This document shows, piece after piece, positions 9,403 through 20,202 of a stretch of 64,000 bases of DNA. The notes under the pieces are model-generated. The model ran no database searches. It was not told the DNA's origin and saw only the letters and a program-made list of their open reading frames with translations. A program made the position numbers and the translations under genes. This DNA comes from Oscillospiraceae bacterium (lineage in GTDB: Bacteria > Bacillota > Clostridia > Oscillospirales > Acutalibacteraceae), in assembly GCA_015065965.1 (NCBI GenBank), contig SVPH01000013.1, forward strand, positions 1 to 64,000, read 5' to 3'. Each line of letters opens with the position of its first letter. Within the stretch, counting starts at the first letter, position 1.

Positions 9403-9535
9403 ATCGGATGGCTCTGACATTGTTGCTCAACTAATGCAGATATATGATATCACTATCATACTCCAACAGTATACCCTATAATTTTTACTAAGTCAACAAT
9501 TTTTTTAAAATAATTCTTAAGAAATCCTTAAGATT

Positions 9536-10789
9536 TTATACATTTACGGTTGTTTGTGTGCCTGTTTGGGTCAAAGTTGAGGGTTCTTTGTATTCAACAA
9601 GGAAATCTGCGCTCACCCAGCCGGAGAACGAATTGTATTTTGCATAAGCCCAGCCGGTAACGGATTTTGTAACATTCAGAACCGTGCCGTTGGGAATCTT
9701 CGCAACAACTGATGAGTTGGGGTCTGCAGATGCTCTCATGTTAAGCACGCTGCCCGAAGTTTTAACCGTATACTTTCCCTTGGGGATTGCAGGATCGCTG
9801 TTAACCGAAACGGGAACAGTTGTTGTGGGAACCATTGTTCCGAGATATTCTTTGTCAATGGTTATTAAGCCCCATTCGCCGCCTTTGCAGGCAATGAAAA
9901 CACCGTTTTCGCCGGGCAGAATTGCGCTGAATTCAAAGCCAACAACGGTTTCCGCATTTTTATTGATAATTCCGAAATATCCGTCCTTGCAAACAGGAGC
10001 AAGCCCGTTAACAAACGCAAATGCGCAATCCTTTCCCATTGCATCGGCAACAGCGCAGGAGTCAAAATCAAAGGGGATGGCAGTTACGCCTCTTTCATTT
10101 ATGTATCCCCATTTTCCGCCTTTTTTAACTGCCGCCATTCCGTCTGAAAAATCCATGGCGTTATCATAAAGAAGAGCAATCTCAAGGCGCAGGCTTCGGC
10201 TTATATAACCGTATTTTGCTCCCTCACCGAGCGAATTTGCAACCGGATAAAATCCTGCTGAAAGGTTGAGTTCACCTGCTTTAACTTCACCGGCATAGCC
10301 TGTTTTGTCTGTCCACGCAAGATGCTTTACCGTTTCGTTCCAACAGGGAATCTGCTCGGGTTCGGTAAGACCGTGATACTGCCTTGAAGTAACCGTACCC
10401 GTTGCGGCATCGGCAAGCAAAAGGTATTCGGAGCGAGGGCTTTCAACGGTGTATCTGTAATTTCTCCACACATCACTGCAAACGGCAAATTCATTATGCT
10501 CCGCTTTCTCCGTAACCTTGCCGCCAAAAGTCATAAGCCCTTTTTTGCCGCTTTCTTTATCGGTAAAAACAGCCATAACGCCGTTAAGGCTCTTGACATC
10601 CGAAATCTCTTCAAAACCCTTTGTGCTGAATGAATAATTCTTCTGCTGTTCGGGTTCCTTGCCGCCGTCTATCGCATTTTTTACAGCAAGAAAAACCGCA
10701 GCAATCAGAACAGCCGACAGCACAACGCAGATTACCGCAATGAGTGCCTTGGGCATTTTCTTTTTCTTTTTAAATTTGATATTTTTCAT
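9536..10789 (-). CDS. Membrane-anchored WG-repeat + SH3b domain protein
   Basis: GKWGYINERGVTAIPFDFD and EWGLITIDKEYLGT (WG repeats); YTVKTSGSVLNMRASADPNSSVVAKIPNGTVLNVTK (SH3b). Confidence 0.8.
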   Translation of the reverse strand: MKNIKFKKKKKMPKALIAVICVVLSAVLIAAVFLAVKNAIDGGKEPEQQKNYSFSTKGFEEISDVKSLNGVMAVFTDKESGKKGLMTFGGKVTEKAEHNEFAVCSDVWRNYRYTVESPRSEYLLLADAATGTVTSRQYHGLTEPEQIPCWNETVKHLAWTDKTGYAGEVKAGELNLSAGFYPVANSLGEGAKYGYISRSLRLEIALLYDNAMDFSDGMAAVKKGGKWGYINERGVTAIPFDFDSCAVADAMGKDCAFAFVNGLAPVCKDGYFGIINKNAETVVGFEFSAILPGENGVFIACKGGEWGLITIDKEYLGTMVPTTTVPVSVNSDPAIPKGKYTVKTSGSVLNMRASADPNSSVVAKIPNGTVLNVTKSVTGWAYAKYNSFSGWVSADFLVEYKEPSTLTQTGTQTTVNV

Positions 10790-11043
10790 CTCTAATCCAC
10801 CCCTGAATTTATTGAGGAAATAATTGTATTATCAGTATATCACATTTATCCGCATCGTACAATTACAAAAGTGTGACAATAATGTAACAAAATTATAATT
10901 TTCTCTTGTATTTCAAGCAGAAAGACATTATAATAGGTATTATAATAGGGTAATAGTGTATACTTGGGTCAAAAAGTTACTTTTTAGTCACAGTTTTTTA
11001 ACGAATCTTATCCTTTTAAGGATTATAATTACAGGAGGATACA

Positions 11044-12642
11044 ATGGGCAAGAAATACGTTATCGCTTACGATATCGGAACAACAGGCGTTAAAACCTGC
11101 ATTTTCGAAATTGAAAATGAAATCAGGCTCATCGCTGCGGCAATGGAGGGTTATAAACTCTATATTTTACCCGACGGCGGTGCTGAGCAGGACCCTGAAG
11201 AGTGGTGGCAGGCAATCTGCAACACCACAAAAACCGTTTTTGAAAGTTGCGACATCAAACCCGAACAAATTGAGGGTATTTCTTTCTGCTCTCAGATGCA
11301 GGGCCTTGTACTTGTTGACAAAGACCTCAAACCTGTGCACAGAGCGTTCAGTTATATGGACCAGCGTGCCAAAAAGCAGATTAAAGAGGGCATTGCAAAC
11401 GGAATCCAGATTGCAGGCGCAAACATTTTCAAACTCATTCCTTCGCTTATTATCACGGGAGCAGTTTCCGCAAGCGTAAAAGACCCCGTATGGAAATACA
11501 ACTGGGTCAAGGAAAATGAACCCGAAAATTTCAAAAAAGTTTATAAATGGCTCGATGTTAAGGAATACTTAATCTGCCGTATGACAAACAGATGCGTTAT
11601 GACAAGGGATTCTGCTTTCGGTACACTTCTCTATGATATCCGTAAAGGCAAAGAAGGCTGGAGCAAAACCATCTGTAAACTCCTCGGCGTTGATATTAAC
11701 CACATGCCCGAAATTGTGGAATCAACCGATTGGGTAGGCGGTCTGACAGAAAAGGCTGCAGAAGAACTCGGTCTTAAGGCAGGCACAGCCGTTTTCGGCG
11801 GCGGCGGCGATGCATCTCTCATCGGCGTTGGCGCAGGCAGCGTTGAACTTGGCGAAACCCATGTTTACAACGGCACCTCAGGCTGGGTTTCAACCGTTGT
11901 TGACAAGAGCGTTGTTGATGCTTCCGCAATGATTGCTGCCATCATCGGTGCTCAGAAAGACAGTTTCAACTACTTTGCAGAACTTGAAACGGCAGGCAAA
12001 TGCCTCGAATGGGTTAAAGATCACCTTGCCCTTGATGAAATCGGAATTTTCCTTGAAAAAACCGATGTTGTTCAGTCAACGGAAACTGTTTATACCAGCC
12101 TTTACGATTATCTTTCAAAAGTTATTGATGAAATTCCCGCAGGCAGTCAGGGCGTTATCTTCACACCGTGGCTTCACGGCAACCGCTGCCCGTTTGAGGA
12201 CCCGAATGCAAGGGGTATGTTCTTCAATATCAGCCTTGATGTAGGCAAAACCGAACTTATCCGCTCCGTTCTTGAAGGCGTTTGCATGCATATGCGCTGG
12301 TTCCTTGAAACTCAGGATAAGAAAATCAAAACATCAAATGTTATCCGCTTTGTCGGCGGCGGTGCACTCTCTGACGTAACTTGCCAGATTCTTGCCGATG
12401 TTACAGACAGAACCGTTGAAACCGTTGACAGCCCTCAGAATGTAGGTGCTGTAGGCGCAGCGGTTATTATGGCAGTAGGTCTTGGTGTGCTTGAGGATGT
12501 TTCACACGCAAAACGCCTCATCCCGGCAAAGAAAACCTTCATTCCCAACCCCAAAAACAAAGAGGTTTATGACCGCAACTACGAGGTCTATAAGTCACTT
12601 TATAAAAATAACAAAGATGCATTCAAAACCCTCAACGGTTGA
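11044..12642 (+). CDS. FGGY-family carbohydrate kinase (xylulokinase-like)
   Basis: YVIAYDIGTTGVKTCIF; GFGGYxxx-type YNGTSGWVSTVV; IRFVGGGALSDVTCQILADVTDRTVETV; RBS caggagga. Confidence 0.85.
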   Translation: MGKKYVIAYDIGTTGVKTCIFEIENEIRLIAAAMEGYKLYILPDGGAEQDPEEWWQAICNTTKTVFESCDIKPEQIEGISFCSQMQGLVLVDKDLKPVHRAFSYMDQRAKKQIKEGIANGIQIAGANIFKLIPSLIITGAVSASVKDPVWKYNWVKENEPENFKKVYKWLDVKEYLICRMTNRCVMTRDSAFGTLLYDIRKGKEGWSKTICKLLGVDINHMPEIVESTDWVGGLTEKAAEELGLKAGTAVFGGGGDASLIGVGAGSVELGETHVYNGTSGWVSTVVDKSVVDASAMIAAIIGAQKDSFNYFAELETAGKCLEWVKDHLALDEIGIFLEKTDVVQSTETVYTSLYDYLSKVIDEIPAGSQGVIFTPWLHGNRCPFEDPNARGMFFNISLDVGKTELIRSVLEGVCMHMRWFLETQDKKIKTSNVIRFVGGGALSDVTCQILADVTDRTVETVDSPQNVGAVGAAVIMAVGLGVLEDVSHAKRLIPAKKTFIPNPKNKEVYDRNYEVYKSLYKNNKDAFKTLNG

Positions 12643-12669
12643 GAATGTTGAACGAAAGGAACATTACTT

Positions 12670-13377
12670 ATGAAAAAATATTTTGCTCTTATTATTTCGG
12701 TAATAATTATTCTCAGTTGTTTTACCGCTTGTAAACCCAAAATCAAAAACGGTGCCGTTATCTCTGATGCTGCAAGCAAGAATTACGCAGCAGTAACAGA
12801 AGAAGGCGGCGAAATCGCAAGAGATGAAGCAGGCAACCTCCTTCTCCTTGTTACAGACGAACACGGCAGAAACGTTAAAGACGAAAACGGCGAATACGAA
12901 ACAAAACGAGTAAAAATCGACCATGCTCTTGTAGTAGGCAACAAAATTGAATGCGCCGATTATGCTCTTACCATTCCCAACGGCTGGTCAGACAAAATGA
13001 GTTATGCTGACCTGATTATTTCAAGAGACGGAACAGAAGATATCCTTAAAATCTCCGTAACAGACGATTCTTCTCTCAACAATGTTATGGAAACCAGATT
13101 GAAGAGCATCAATCTCATTAAAAATAACTTCCCCAAAGCGGAAACAGGTTCAAAAGAAATAACTCTCGGTGATGAAATCATCGCTCAGTTCTCATATGCA
13201 TTCGTTGAAGATACAGGCGCAAGAGATGAAAACCTCAATGTTCTCAGTTCATATCTCGGATTCATCTTCTTTGAGCACAAAGGCGAAGTTTACACCTGCA
13301 TGCTCACTTCAAACAGAAACATGACCGAGCAGATTGATGAAATCGCAGGAATTCTCAACACAATTGAATTTATCTGA
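12670..13377 (+). CDS. Lipoprotein of unknown function
   Basis: MKKYFALIISVIIILSCFTACKP lipobox. Confidence 0.65.
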   Translation: MKKYFALIISVIIILSCFTACKPKIKNGAVISDAASKNYAAVTEEGGEIARDEAGNLLLLVTDEHGRNVKDENGEYETKRVKIDHALVVGNKIECADYALTIPNGWSDKMSYADLIISRDGTEDILKISVTDDSSLNNVMETRLKSINLIKNNFPKAETGSKEITLGDEIIAQFSYAFVEDTGARDENLNVLSSYLGFIFFEHKGEVYTCMLTSNRNMTEQIDEIAGILNTIEFI

Positions 13378-13410
13378 TTTTAACCCTATTCTTAAAAGGA
13401 GATAATAAAT

Positions 13411-14427
13411 ATGCTGTTCACACAAGATATCGGTATAGATTTAGGCACAGCCAACACCCTTGTTTTTGTTAAGGGTAAAGGCATAGTTATAAGAGAACCT
13501 TCTGTTGTTGCCGTTGACCAGAAAAGCAATCCTCCCAGAGTTGTTGCTGTCGGCATGGAAGCAAAAGAAATGATAGGCAGAACACCCGGCTCAATAACCG
13601 CAGTGCGTCCCCTTAAGGACGGCGTTATTGCAGATTTTGAAATCACTGCGGAAATGATTGCCGCTTTCATTAAGCGTACAACAAAAAGAACTCCTTTCTC
13701 ACGAATCAGAGTTCTTATCTGCATTCCCTCAGGCGTTACAGAAGTTGAAAGAAAGGCTGTTTATGACGCCGCAAAGAGCGCAGGCGCAAAATATGTAAGC
13801 CTTATTGAAGAACCCATGGCAGCCGCTATCGGTTCAGGTCTGCCCGTAAGCGAAGCAACAGGCAGCATGGTCGTTGATATCGGCGGCGGTACGGCTGAAG
13901 TTGCCGTTATCTCGCTGGGCGATGTTGTTACCGCAAACTCCGCAAGAGTTGCAGGCGATAATTTTGACGAAGCAATCATTTCTTATATCAAGAAAAAATA
14001 TAATCTTCTTATCGGTGAAAGAACCGCCGAAGATATTAAAATTAAAATCGGCTCTGCATATCCTTATGAGGGCGAAGGCACAATCAACATCAAAGGCAGA
14101 AACCTCATGGACGGTCTGCCCAAGAATGTTGACGTAACAAGCGAAGAAATCCGCGAAGCACTTGCAGACCCCGTTTCACAGATAGTTGACGCCGTTAAGT
14201 CAACCCTTGAAAAGACTCCTCCCGAACTTGCCGCAGACATCATTGACCACGGCATTATGCTCACGGGCGGCGGCGCTCTGCTCAGAGGTCTTGATAAACT
14301 TATCTCAACCGAAACAAAAATTCCCGTTATCATTGCTCAGAATCCTCTTGACTGCGTTGCTGACGGCACAGGCATCTGCCTTGAAAACGATTCTCTCAGC
14401 ATCACAAGCAATAAAAAGTATATCTAA
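13411..14427 (+). CDS. mreB: Rod shape-determining protein MreB
   Basis: [67 protein letters not shown]. Confidence 0.97.
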   Translation: MLFTQDIGIDLGTANTLVFVKGKGIVIREPSVVAVDQKSNPPRVVAVGMEAKEMIGRTPGSITAVRPLKDGVIADFEITAEMIAAFIKRTTKRTPFSRIRVLICIPSGVTEVERKAVYDAAKSAGAKYVSLIEEPMAAAIGSGLPVSEATGSMVVDIGGGTAEVAVISLGDVVTANSARVAGDNFDEAIISYIKKKYNLLIGERTAEDIKIKIGSAYPYEGEGTINIKGRNLMDGLPKNVDVTSEEIREALADPVSQIVDAVKSTLEKTPPELAADIIDHGIMLTGGGALLRGLDKLISTETKIPVIIAQNPLDCVADGTGICLENDSLSITSNKKYI

Positions 14428-14441
14428 GGAGAAATTAACCG

Positions 14442-15287
14442 ATGATCCGTTTCCTGAAAAGTTCGGCATTTAAAATTTTTGCAGTTATAGCCGCCGCATT
14501 GTTGGCAGGCTCTGTATTTGCTGTAACTTCAAGAAACGGGTCTTCGCCTTTGACGAGCGTTACAAGCGTTGTATTCGGTCCGCTTTCGCAACTTTCGTCA
14601 TCGGTTGCGGCAAAATTTCAGAATCTCCCCATCTCCTTTAAATCTTCCTCTGAACTTTTAAAGGAAAACGAAGAACTCCGCAAAAAAATTGACGGTTTAA
14701 CAGATCAACTTGTTGACTATGAGCAACTCAGGCATAAAAACGAGTTTTATCAACAGTTCCTTGAAATCAAGGAAGATCACTCCGACTATGTTTTTGCCGA
14801 AGCAGCAATAATCGGCAGAGATGCTGCGGATAATCTCGGCTCATTCACTCTCAACAAGGGTTCAGCTCACGATATAAAGGTTAACGATCCTGTCATCTAC
14901 GGCAACTACCTTGTAGGTGTCGTTGCTTCGGTTACACCAACGCAGTGCACCGTTAACACAATACTTAACCCCAAAGTCAACGTCAGCGCATACGAGGTAA
15001 GAACAAGAGATTTGGGCTACGTTACGGCAACTGTTGCCCTCGCTCAGGAAGGTCACTGCCACATGCCCGGACTTGCATCATCAACAGCGGTTACAGCAGG
15101 CGGAATAGTCTGCACCTCGGGTGTCGGCGGAATTTTTCCCCGTGACCTTATAATCGGCAACATTATTGATGTTGTTGACGGAACTGTTGATATCTCCGCA
15201 AGCGCAATTATTGAACCCGGCGTTGATTTTACTCAGATTACCGATGTTTTTATCATTACTTCATTTGACGGACAGAATACTGACTGA
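14442..15287 (+). CDS. mreC: Rod shape-determining protein MreC
   Basis: Position after mreB; N-terminal TM + coiled coil ELLKENEELRKKIDGL; NKGSAHDIKVNDPVIYGNYLVGVV. Confidence 0.92.
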   Translation: MIRFLKSSAFKIFAVIAAALLAGSVFAVTSRNGSSPLTSVTSVVFGPLSQLSSSVAAKFQNLPISFKSSSELLKENEELRKKIDGLTDQLVDYEQLRHKNEFYQQFLEIKEDHSDYVFAEAAIIGRDAADNLGSFTLNKGSAHDIKVNDPVIYGNYLVGVVASVTPTQCTVNTILNPKVNVSAYEVRTRDLGYVTATVALAQEGHCHMPGLASSTAVTAGGIVCTSGVGGIFPRDLIIGNIIDVVDGTVDISASAIIEPGVDFTQITDVFIITSFDGQNTD

Positions 15288-15289
15288 CT

Positions 15290-15808
15290 ATGACTATTGA
15301 ATCACAACGCAAAAACATAATAATTCGCAGAATATGCCTTGCTCTGATTTTGCTGCTGCTGTCCGTTTTACAGAATACTGACGGCTTCTTTCCGCAGATT
15401 TTCGGTGTCAGGGCTTTGTTGCTTATCCCCTGCGTTGTATGTGTTGCAATGTATGAGCGTGACATATGGGGAATGCTGCTCGGCCTTTTTGCGGGCGCAC
15501 TGTGGGATATTTTTGCTTCGGGCGCAAGTTTTAACGCGCTGTTTCTGCTTGCCGTCGGCTTTGCCTGCGGTACGCTGATAAACACCATTATGCGCAACAA
15601 CATAGTAACTGCAACTCTGCTTTCGTTCATCTCTTCTCTGATTTATAATTCAGGTTACTGGCTGTTTAATTTTATCATACCCAAAACAGACAGCGCCGTT
15701 TTTATGCTGCTGCGTTACTATATGCCGGGTGTACTTTATACCTCAGTGCTTACTCCGATTATTTTCCTTGCCGTTCGTGCAGTTGTAAAGCATTTTTCAG
15801 AAGAATAA
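15290..15808 (+). CDS. mreD: Rod shape-determining protein MreD
   Basis: Multi-TM ~170 aa protein following mreC. Confidence 0.85.
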   Translation: MTIESQRKNIIIRRICLALILLLLSVLQNTDGFFPQIFGVRALLLIPCVVCVAMYERDIWGMLLGLFAGALWDIFASGASFNALFLLAVGFACGTLINTIMRNNIVTATLLSFISSLIYNSGYWLFNFIIPKTDSAVFMLLRYYMPGVLYTSVLTPIIFLAVRAVVKHFSEE

Positions 15809-15841
15809 AATTAATTTTAAAATACAAAAGGAGGAAATTTT

Positions 15842-17893
15842 ATGCATGTTAAAATAACGCCGAAAAGGCGTATTATTTCTGTTTGCGTAATGCTTGCCTT
15901 CTTTGTTTTTTTTGCCTTTGACCTGGTTAAAGTTCAGATTATAGACGGCGAAAAGTATGATGCCGCAAGTTCATCCGTATCGGCTAAAACCGCAACAATT
16001 TCTGCCGCAAGGGGCGAGATTGTTGACTGCTACGGCAAACCTCTTGTTTATAACGACCAAGGGTACTCAATTATTTTTGACGCTGCATATTTTCCTTCGA
16101 CCAAAGAACAGGCGCAGCGCAACGAAATAATAATAAATCTTATCAGACTTTTTGAAAATAATTCTCTTGAATGGAACGATAATCTTCCGCTTATTATTGA
16201 CGAGAGCGGCAACATTGCTTTTAAAGAGGACAGCGAAAAACTCATTAAAGAAATGAAAAGCGAAGATATGCTTGACCTCAACGAATATGCAACCGCCGAA
16301 AACTGCTTTCTCGAACTTGTTGCAGATTATGATTTGCAGGAGTATTCCAAAGAGGATGCAAGAAAAATTGCATCGGTCTGTTACGAAATGCGCCGTATTT
16401 TCTTTAAAATCGGCAATCCCTATACCTTTGCTGAAGATGTTCCCAATGAAATCGTCTCAAATATAAAAGAAAACAGCGATTTCTATAAAGGTGTTGACGT
16501 GCGCGTTGACCCTGTCAGAAAATATACAGACGGCACTCTTGCCCCTCATATCCTCGGCAGAATCGGCGCAATTGATGCCGATGAATACAAAGAAAAGAAA
16601 AATGACGGTTACAAAATAACCGATTATATAGGTAAAAGCGGCATTGAACTTGCCATGGAAAATTACCTCAAAGGTAAGGACGGTGAAGCAACCGTTTATA
16701 CCGATGAAAACGGCAACAACTCAACCGAAGTTACCATTGAACCCGTTCAGGGCAATACCGTTGTGCTGACCATTAATTCGGACTTGCAGAAAGTTGCTCA
16801 GGATTCGCTTGAAGCGGCTCTGCTTGATTATGCAGGCACAAAGGGTAATATGGTTGAAAATGCAGGTGCAGTTATCGTTCTCAACTGTAAGGACAGTTCA
16901 ATTCTTGCCTGTGCAACCTATCCTTCATACGATATTTCAACTTACAGCGAAAATGTTGCCGAACTCAACAGCGCTGCCGGCTCTCCCCTTTGGAACAGAG
17001 CGCTGCTTTCAACCTACGCAACAGGTTCAACAATGAAACCTTCCGTTGCGATTGCCGCACTTGAAGAAGGACTTATTGACGATGAATATACCGTTTACTG
17101 CAGCGGTTTATACACATATCTCGGTCAGCAATTCAAATGCGAACAGTCGCATGTTACAAGATTCGTAAATGTAGTTAATGCTATTGACGAATCCTGCAAC
17201 ACTTTCTTTTATGAAGTCGGCAAAAACCTCGGAATTGAAAAAATGAATGAATACAGAACCCTTTTCGGTCTGGGTTCAAAAACAGGCTGCGAACTGGGCG
17301 AAGCAACAGGTGTTCTTGACAGCCCTGAATACCGCTCATCGCTCAATCAGAAATGGCTGCCCGGTTATACCGTTCAGTCTGCTATCGGTCAGGCAGGCAA
17401 CCTTTTCTCTCCCATTCAACTCGCCAACTACTGCGCAACTATTGCCAACGGCGGCACAAGATATAAAACCCATTTTGTAAAGAGCATAAAGAGTTACGAT
17501 TACTCAGAAACAATCCTTGAAAACGAAGCGGAAGTAGTTGCCGAAACAGGCATCTCGCAAAAAACTCTTGAACTTGTAAAAAGCGGTATGCTTGAGGTTG
17601 GTACAACCGGATACTGCGCAAAATATTTCTCGCATCTGCCCGTTCAAGTTGCCGCAAAAACAGGTACTTCACAGGAAATCCGCAAACTCGGCGGTCATTC
17701 CGTCAAAATAAACAACGGTTTCCTCATCGCTTTCGCACCTTATGATAACCCCGAACTCGCTATTGCCGTTGTAGGCGAAGGTATGACTTCAGGCGCATTT
17801 GTTGCCCCTGTTGTTGCCGATATCGTTGAATATTACTACGGTCAGAGCGATACTCTTGACACATATCAACCCGAAAATACACTTATACCTTAA
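15842..17893 (+). CDS. mrdA: Penicillin-binding protein 2-type transpeptidase
   Basis: GRIGAIDADEYKE…YIGKSGIELAMENYLKG; ATGSTMKPSVAIAALE; VQVAAKTGTSQ. Confidence 0.9.
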   Translation: MHVKITPKRRIISVCVMLAFFVFFAFDLVKVQIIDGEKYDAASSSVSAKTATISAARGEIVDCYGKPLVYNDQGYSIIFDAAYFPSTKEQAQRNEIIINLIRLFENNSLEWNDNLPLIIDESGNIAFKEDSEKLIKEMKSEDMLDLNEYATAENCFLELVADYDLQEYSKEDARKIASVCYEMRRIFFKIGNPYTFAEDVPNEIVSNIKENSDFYKGVDVRVDPVRKYTDGTLAPHILGRIGAIDADEYKEKKNDGYKITDYIGKSGIELAMENYLKGKDGEATVYTDENGNNSTEVTIEPVQGNTVVLTINSDLQKVAQDSLEAALLDYAGTKGNMVENAGAVIVLNCKDSSILACATYPSYDISTYSENVAELNSAAGSPLWNRALLSTYATGSTMKPSVAIAALEEGLIDDEYTVYCSGLYTYLGQQFKCEQSHVTRFVNVVNAIDESCNTFFYEVGKNLGIEKMNEYRTLFGLGSKTGCELGEATGVLDSPEYRSSLNQKWLPGYTVQSAIGQAGNLFSPIQLANYCATIANGGTRYKTHFVKSIKSYDYSETILENEAEVVAETGISQKTLELVKSGMLEVGTTGYCAKYFSHLPVQVAAKTGTSQEIRKLGGHSVKINNGFLIAFAPYDNPELAIAVVGEGMTSGAFVAPVVADIVEYYYGQSDTLDTYQPENTLIP

Positions 17894-17909
17894 GGGAGGT
17901 AACTCCATA

Positions 17910-18632
17910 ATGGCTCAGATAATTCTTGTTGCTTCAGGTAAAGGCGGCTCAGGCAAATCATCGTTTGTAACAGGCGTTGGCAGGGCGCTCACTGCGCTGG
18001 GCAAAAAGGTGCTTGTTGTGGATTGCGATATAGGACTGCGCTCTCTTGATATTATGCTTGATGTTACTGAAAAAGTTGTTTTTGACTGGGGCGACCTTCT
18101 GCTTGAAAGGTGCAATGCAGAGCAGGCAGTTATCAAAGGCGATATTGATTTGCTTGCCGCACCCAGAAGTTTCTGCGACGAACTCACTCCGGAAGCCACG
18201 GCAAAACTTTTTAAATCTTTTACAGAAGATTATGACTACATTCTGCTCGATTCCCCTGCAGGAATTGACAGAGGATTTTCACTTGCTGCCTCTGCGGCGG
18301 ACAGAGCAGTTGTTGTTTCAACGCCTGATAATGTATGCGTGCGCAGTTGTTCAAGAGCGTTTGACGAACTGCGAAGGATGGGTAAAGAAGATGTCCGCCT
18401 CGTTATCAACATGTTTGAGATTAAACCTGTATGTAAGAGAAAACTGCTTAACATAGACCAATGTATTGATGAAACCGGTGTGCAACTTCTCGGCGTAGTA
18501 CCGAGGGATTATAACATTTCCTTCAGCACTGTAACGGGCAAACAGCCGCCGTCGGATTCGCCTGCAACCCTTGCTTTTTCACGAATTGCAAGGCGAATTA
18601 CAGGTCAGAGAATTCCGCTTATCTGCGAATAG
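17910..18632 (+). CDS. MinD/ParA-family ATPase
   Basis: MAQIILVASGKGGSGKSSFVTGVGRALTALGKKVLVVDCDIGLRSLDIMLDV; DYILLDSPAGID; start refined to 17910 with RBS gggaggt. Confidence 0.85.
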   Translation: MAQIILVASGKGGSGKSSFVTGVGRALTALGKKVLVVDCDIGLRSLDIMLDVTEKVVFDWGDLLLERCNAEQAVIKGDIDLLAAPRSFCDELTPEATAKLFKSFTEDYDYILLDSPAGIDRGFSLAASAADRAVVVSTPDNVCVRSCSRAFDELRRMGKEDVRLVINMFEIKPVCKRKLLNIDQCIDETGVQLLGVVPRDYNISFSTVTGKQPPSDSPATLAFSRIARRITGQRIPLICE

Positions 18633-18642
18633 GACTGATAAT

Positions 18643-20010
18643 ATGGATAACAGAACAATTGCCGCCGTTGCAACTCCGAATGCGCCGGGCGGAATAGGAA
18701 TCGTCCGCATTTCGGGCGAAGAAGCAATTGAGATTGCAGCAAAAATCTTTAAACCCGTCAGCGGCAAAAACCTTACCGAAAGCAAGGGATACTGCGCCCA
18801 TTTCGGAAATGTATATGATGATAACGAAAAGATTGACGAGGCGGTTTGCCTCGTTTTTCGTGCGCCCAGAAGTTATACGGGCGAAGATGTTGCCGAGATT
18901 TCATGCCACGGCGGTCTTTATGTAACAAAGCGAGTTCTCCGTGCCGCTCTCAATGCGGGCGCAACTCCTGCCGAAGCAGGTGAATTCACAAAACGAGCCT
19001 TCCTCAACGGTAAAATCGACCTTGCCGCAGCCGAAAGTGTTATGGCGCTCATCGGTGCATCGGGCAAGCAGGCTGCCGCAGCCGCTCTCAACACTCTTGA
19101 CGGTAACCTCAGCCGTGAAATTAAAGGCGTTGCACAGTCCATTATCTCAATCTGCGCCTCTCTTGCTGCATGGGTTGACTACCCCGATGAGGATATTGAA
19201 GATACAAGCGCAGGGGATATGCTCCCTGTTTTTGAAAATGCGAAAAAAGAACTTTCAGATATAATCCGCCGCTACGACTGCGGGCAAGCCGTAACCGACG
19301 GCGTTGATGCCGTTATAGTCGGCAGACCAAATGTAGGCAAATCGACCCTCATGAATATGCTCACGGGCTTTGAGCGCTCAATCGTCACCGATATTGCAGG
19401 CACAACCCGTGATGTTGTTGAGGAAAAAATTGTCCTCGGCGAAATCATAATGCGTGTTGCGGATACCGCAGGTATCAGAGAAACCGAGAATGTTGTTGAG
19501 AATATCGGTGTCAGCCTTGCAAAACGCCGCCTTGAACGTGCCGAACTCGTGCTTGCCGTTTTTGACGGCAGCGAACCGTTGACTGCGGATGACCTTGATA
19601 TAATAAACCAGAGCAAAAACAAAAAAGCAATTGCTCTTCTCAATAAATCCGACCTACCTCTTTCGGCAGACAGAAAAATCATTGCCGATTCCTTTACCCA
19701 TGTTGTTGAACTTTCAGCATCAACGGGCGAGGGCAGGGATGACCTTGAAAAGGCGGTTGCCGAAATCTGCTCAACCAACGAGTTTGACCCGAACTCTGCC
19801 TGCCTTACGAGCGAACGGCAGAGGCAGTGCTGCGTAAACGCACTGAGCAGCATCGAAGATGCCATTGCTGCCATCAACGGCGGAGTTACTCTTGATGCGG
19901 TTAACGTCTGCGCTGACTGCGCAATTGATGCTCTTCTTGAACTTACGGGCGAAAAAGCAACCTCTGCCGTTGTTGACGAGGTATTCTCCCGTTTCTGTGT
20001 CGGAAAGTAA
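18643..20010 (+). CDS. mnmE: tRNA modification GTPase MnmE
   Basis: MDNRTIAAVATPNAPGGIGIVRISG; VGRPNVGKSTLMNMLTG; DIAGTTRDVVEE; C-terminal FCVGK. Confidence 0.96.
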   Translation: MDNRTIAAVATPNAPGGIGIVRISGEEAIEIAAKIFKPVSGKNLTESKGYCAHFGNVYDDNEKIDEAVCLVFRAPRSYTGEDVAEISCHGGLYVTKRVLRAALNAGATPAEAGEFTKRAFLNGKIDLAAAESVMALIGASGKQAAAAALNTLDGNLSREIKGVAQSIISICASLAAWVDYPDEDIEDTSAGDMLPVFENAKKELSDIIRRYDCGQAVTDGVDAVIVGRPNVGKSTLMNMLTGFERSIVTDIAGTTRDVVEEKIVLGEIIMRVADTAGIRETENVVENIGVSLAKRRLERAELVLAVFDGSEPLTADDLDIINQSKNKKAIALLNKSDLPLSADRKIIADSFTHVVELSASTGEGRDDLEKAVAEICSTNEFDPNSACLTSERQRQCCVNALSSIEDAIAAINGGVTLDAVNVCADCAIDALLELTGEKATSAVVDEVFSRFCVGK

Positions 20011-20202
20011 TTTTCTGTTCTTATTTTTCTTTTTTATAATTAAGACGGGCGTTTTTAATTCTTTATCAGCATTATTATGCCGATTTTGGAATACAGACGA
20101 TTGCTTGAATCAAAATGACCTGAGCATCGTTTCAAAAATTTCCATTGGCTGTAAACAAGCGTTTTATTTTTCTCATTTATCAATATTGTTGTGGTGTAAT
20201 TT

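Noticed and set aside
10974-10989. actttttagtcac string shared with the tRNA-Pro element (51836 region)
   Set aside because: A 13-bp low-complexity match with no flanking similarity; likely chance.
10790-11043. Divergent intergenic region as an alternative oriC
   Set aside because: Only a mismatched DnaA-like box (ttatccgca) and promoter-like AT tracts; better explained as divergent promoters.
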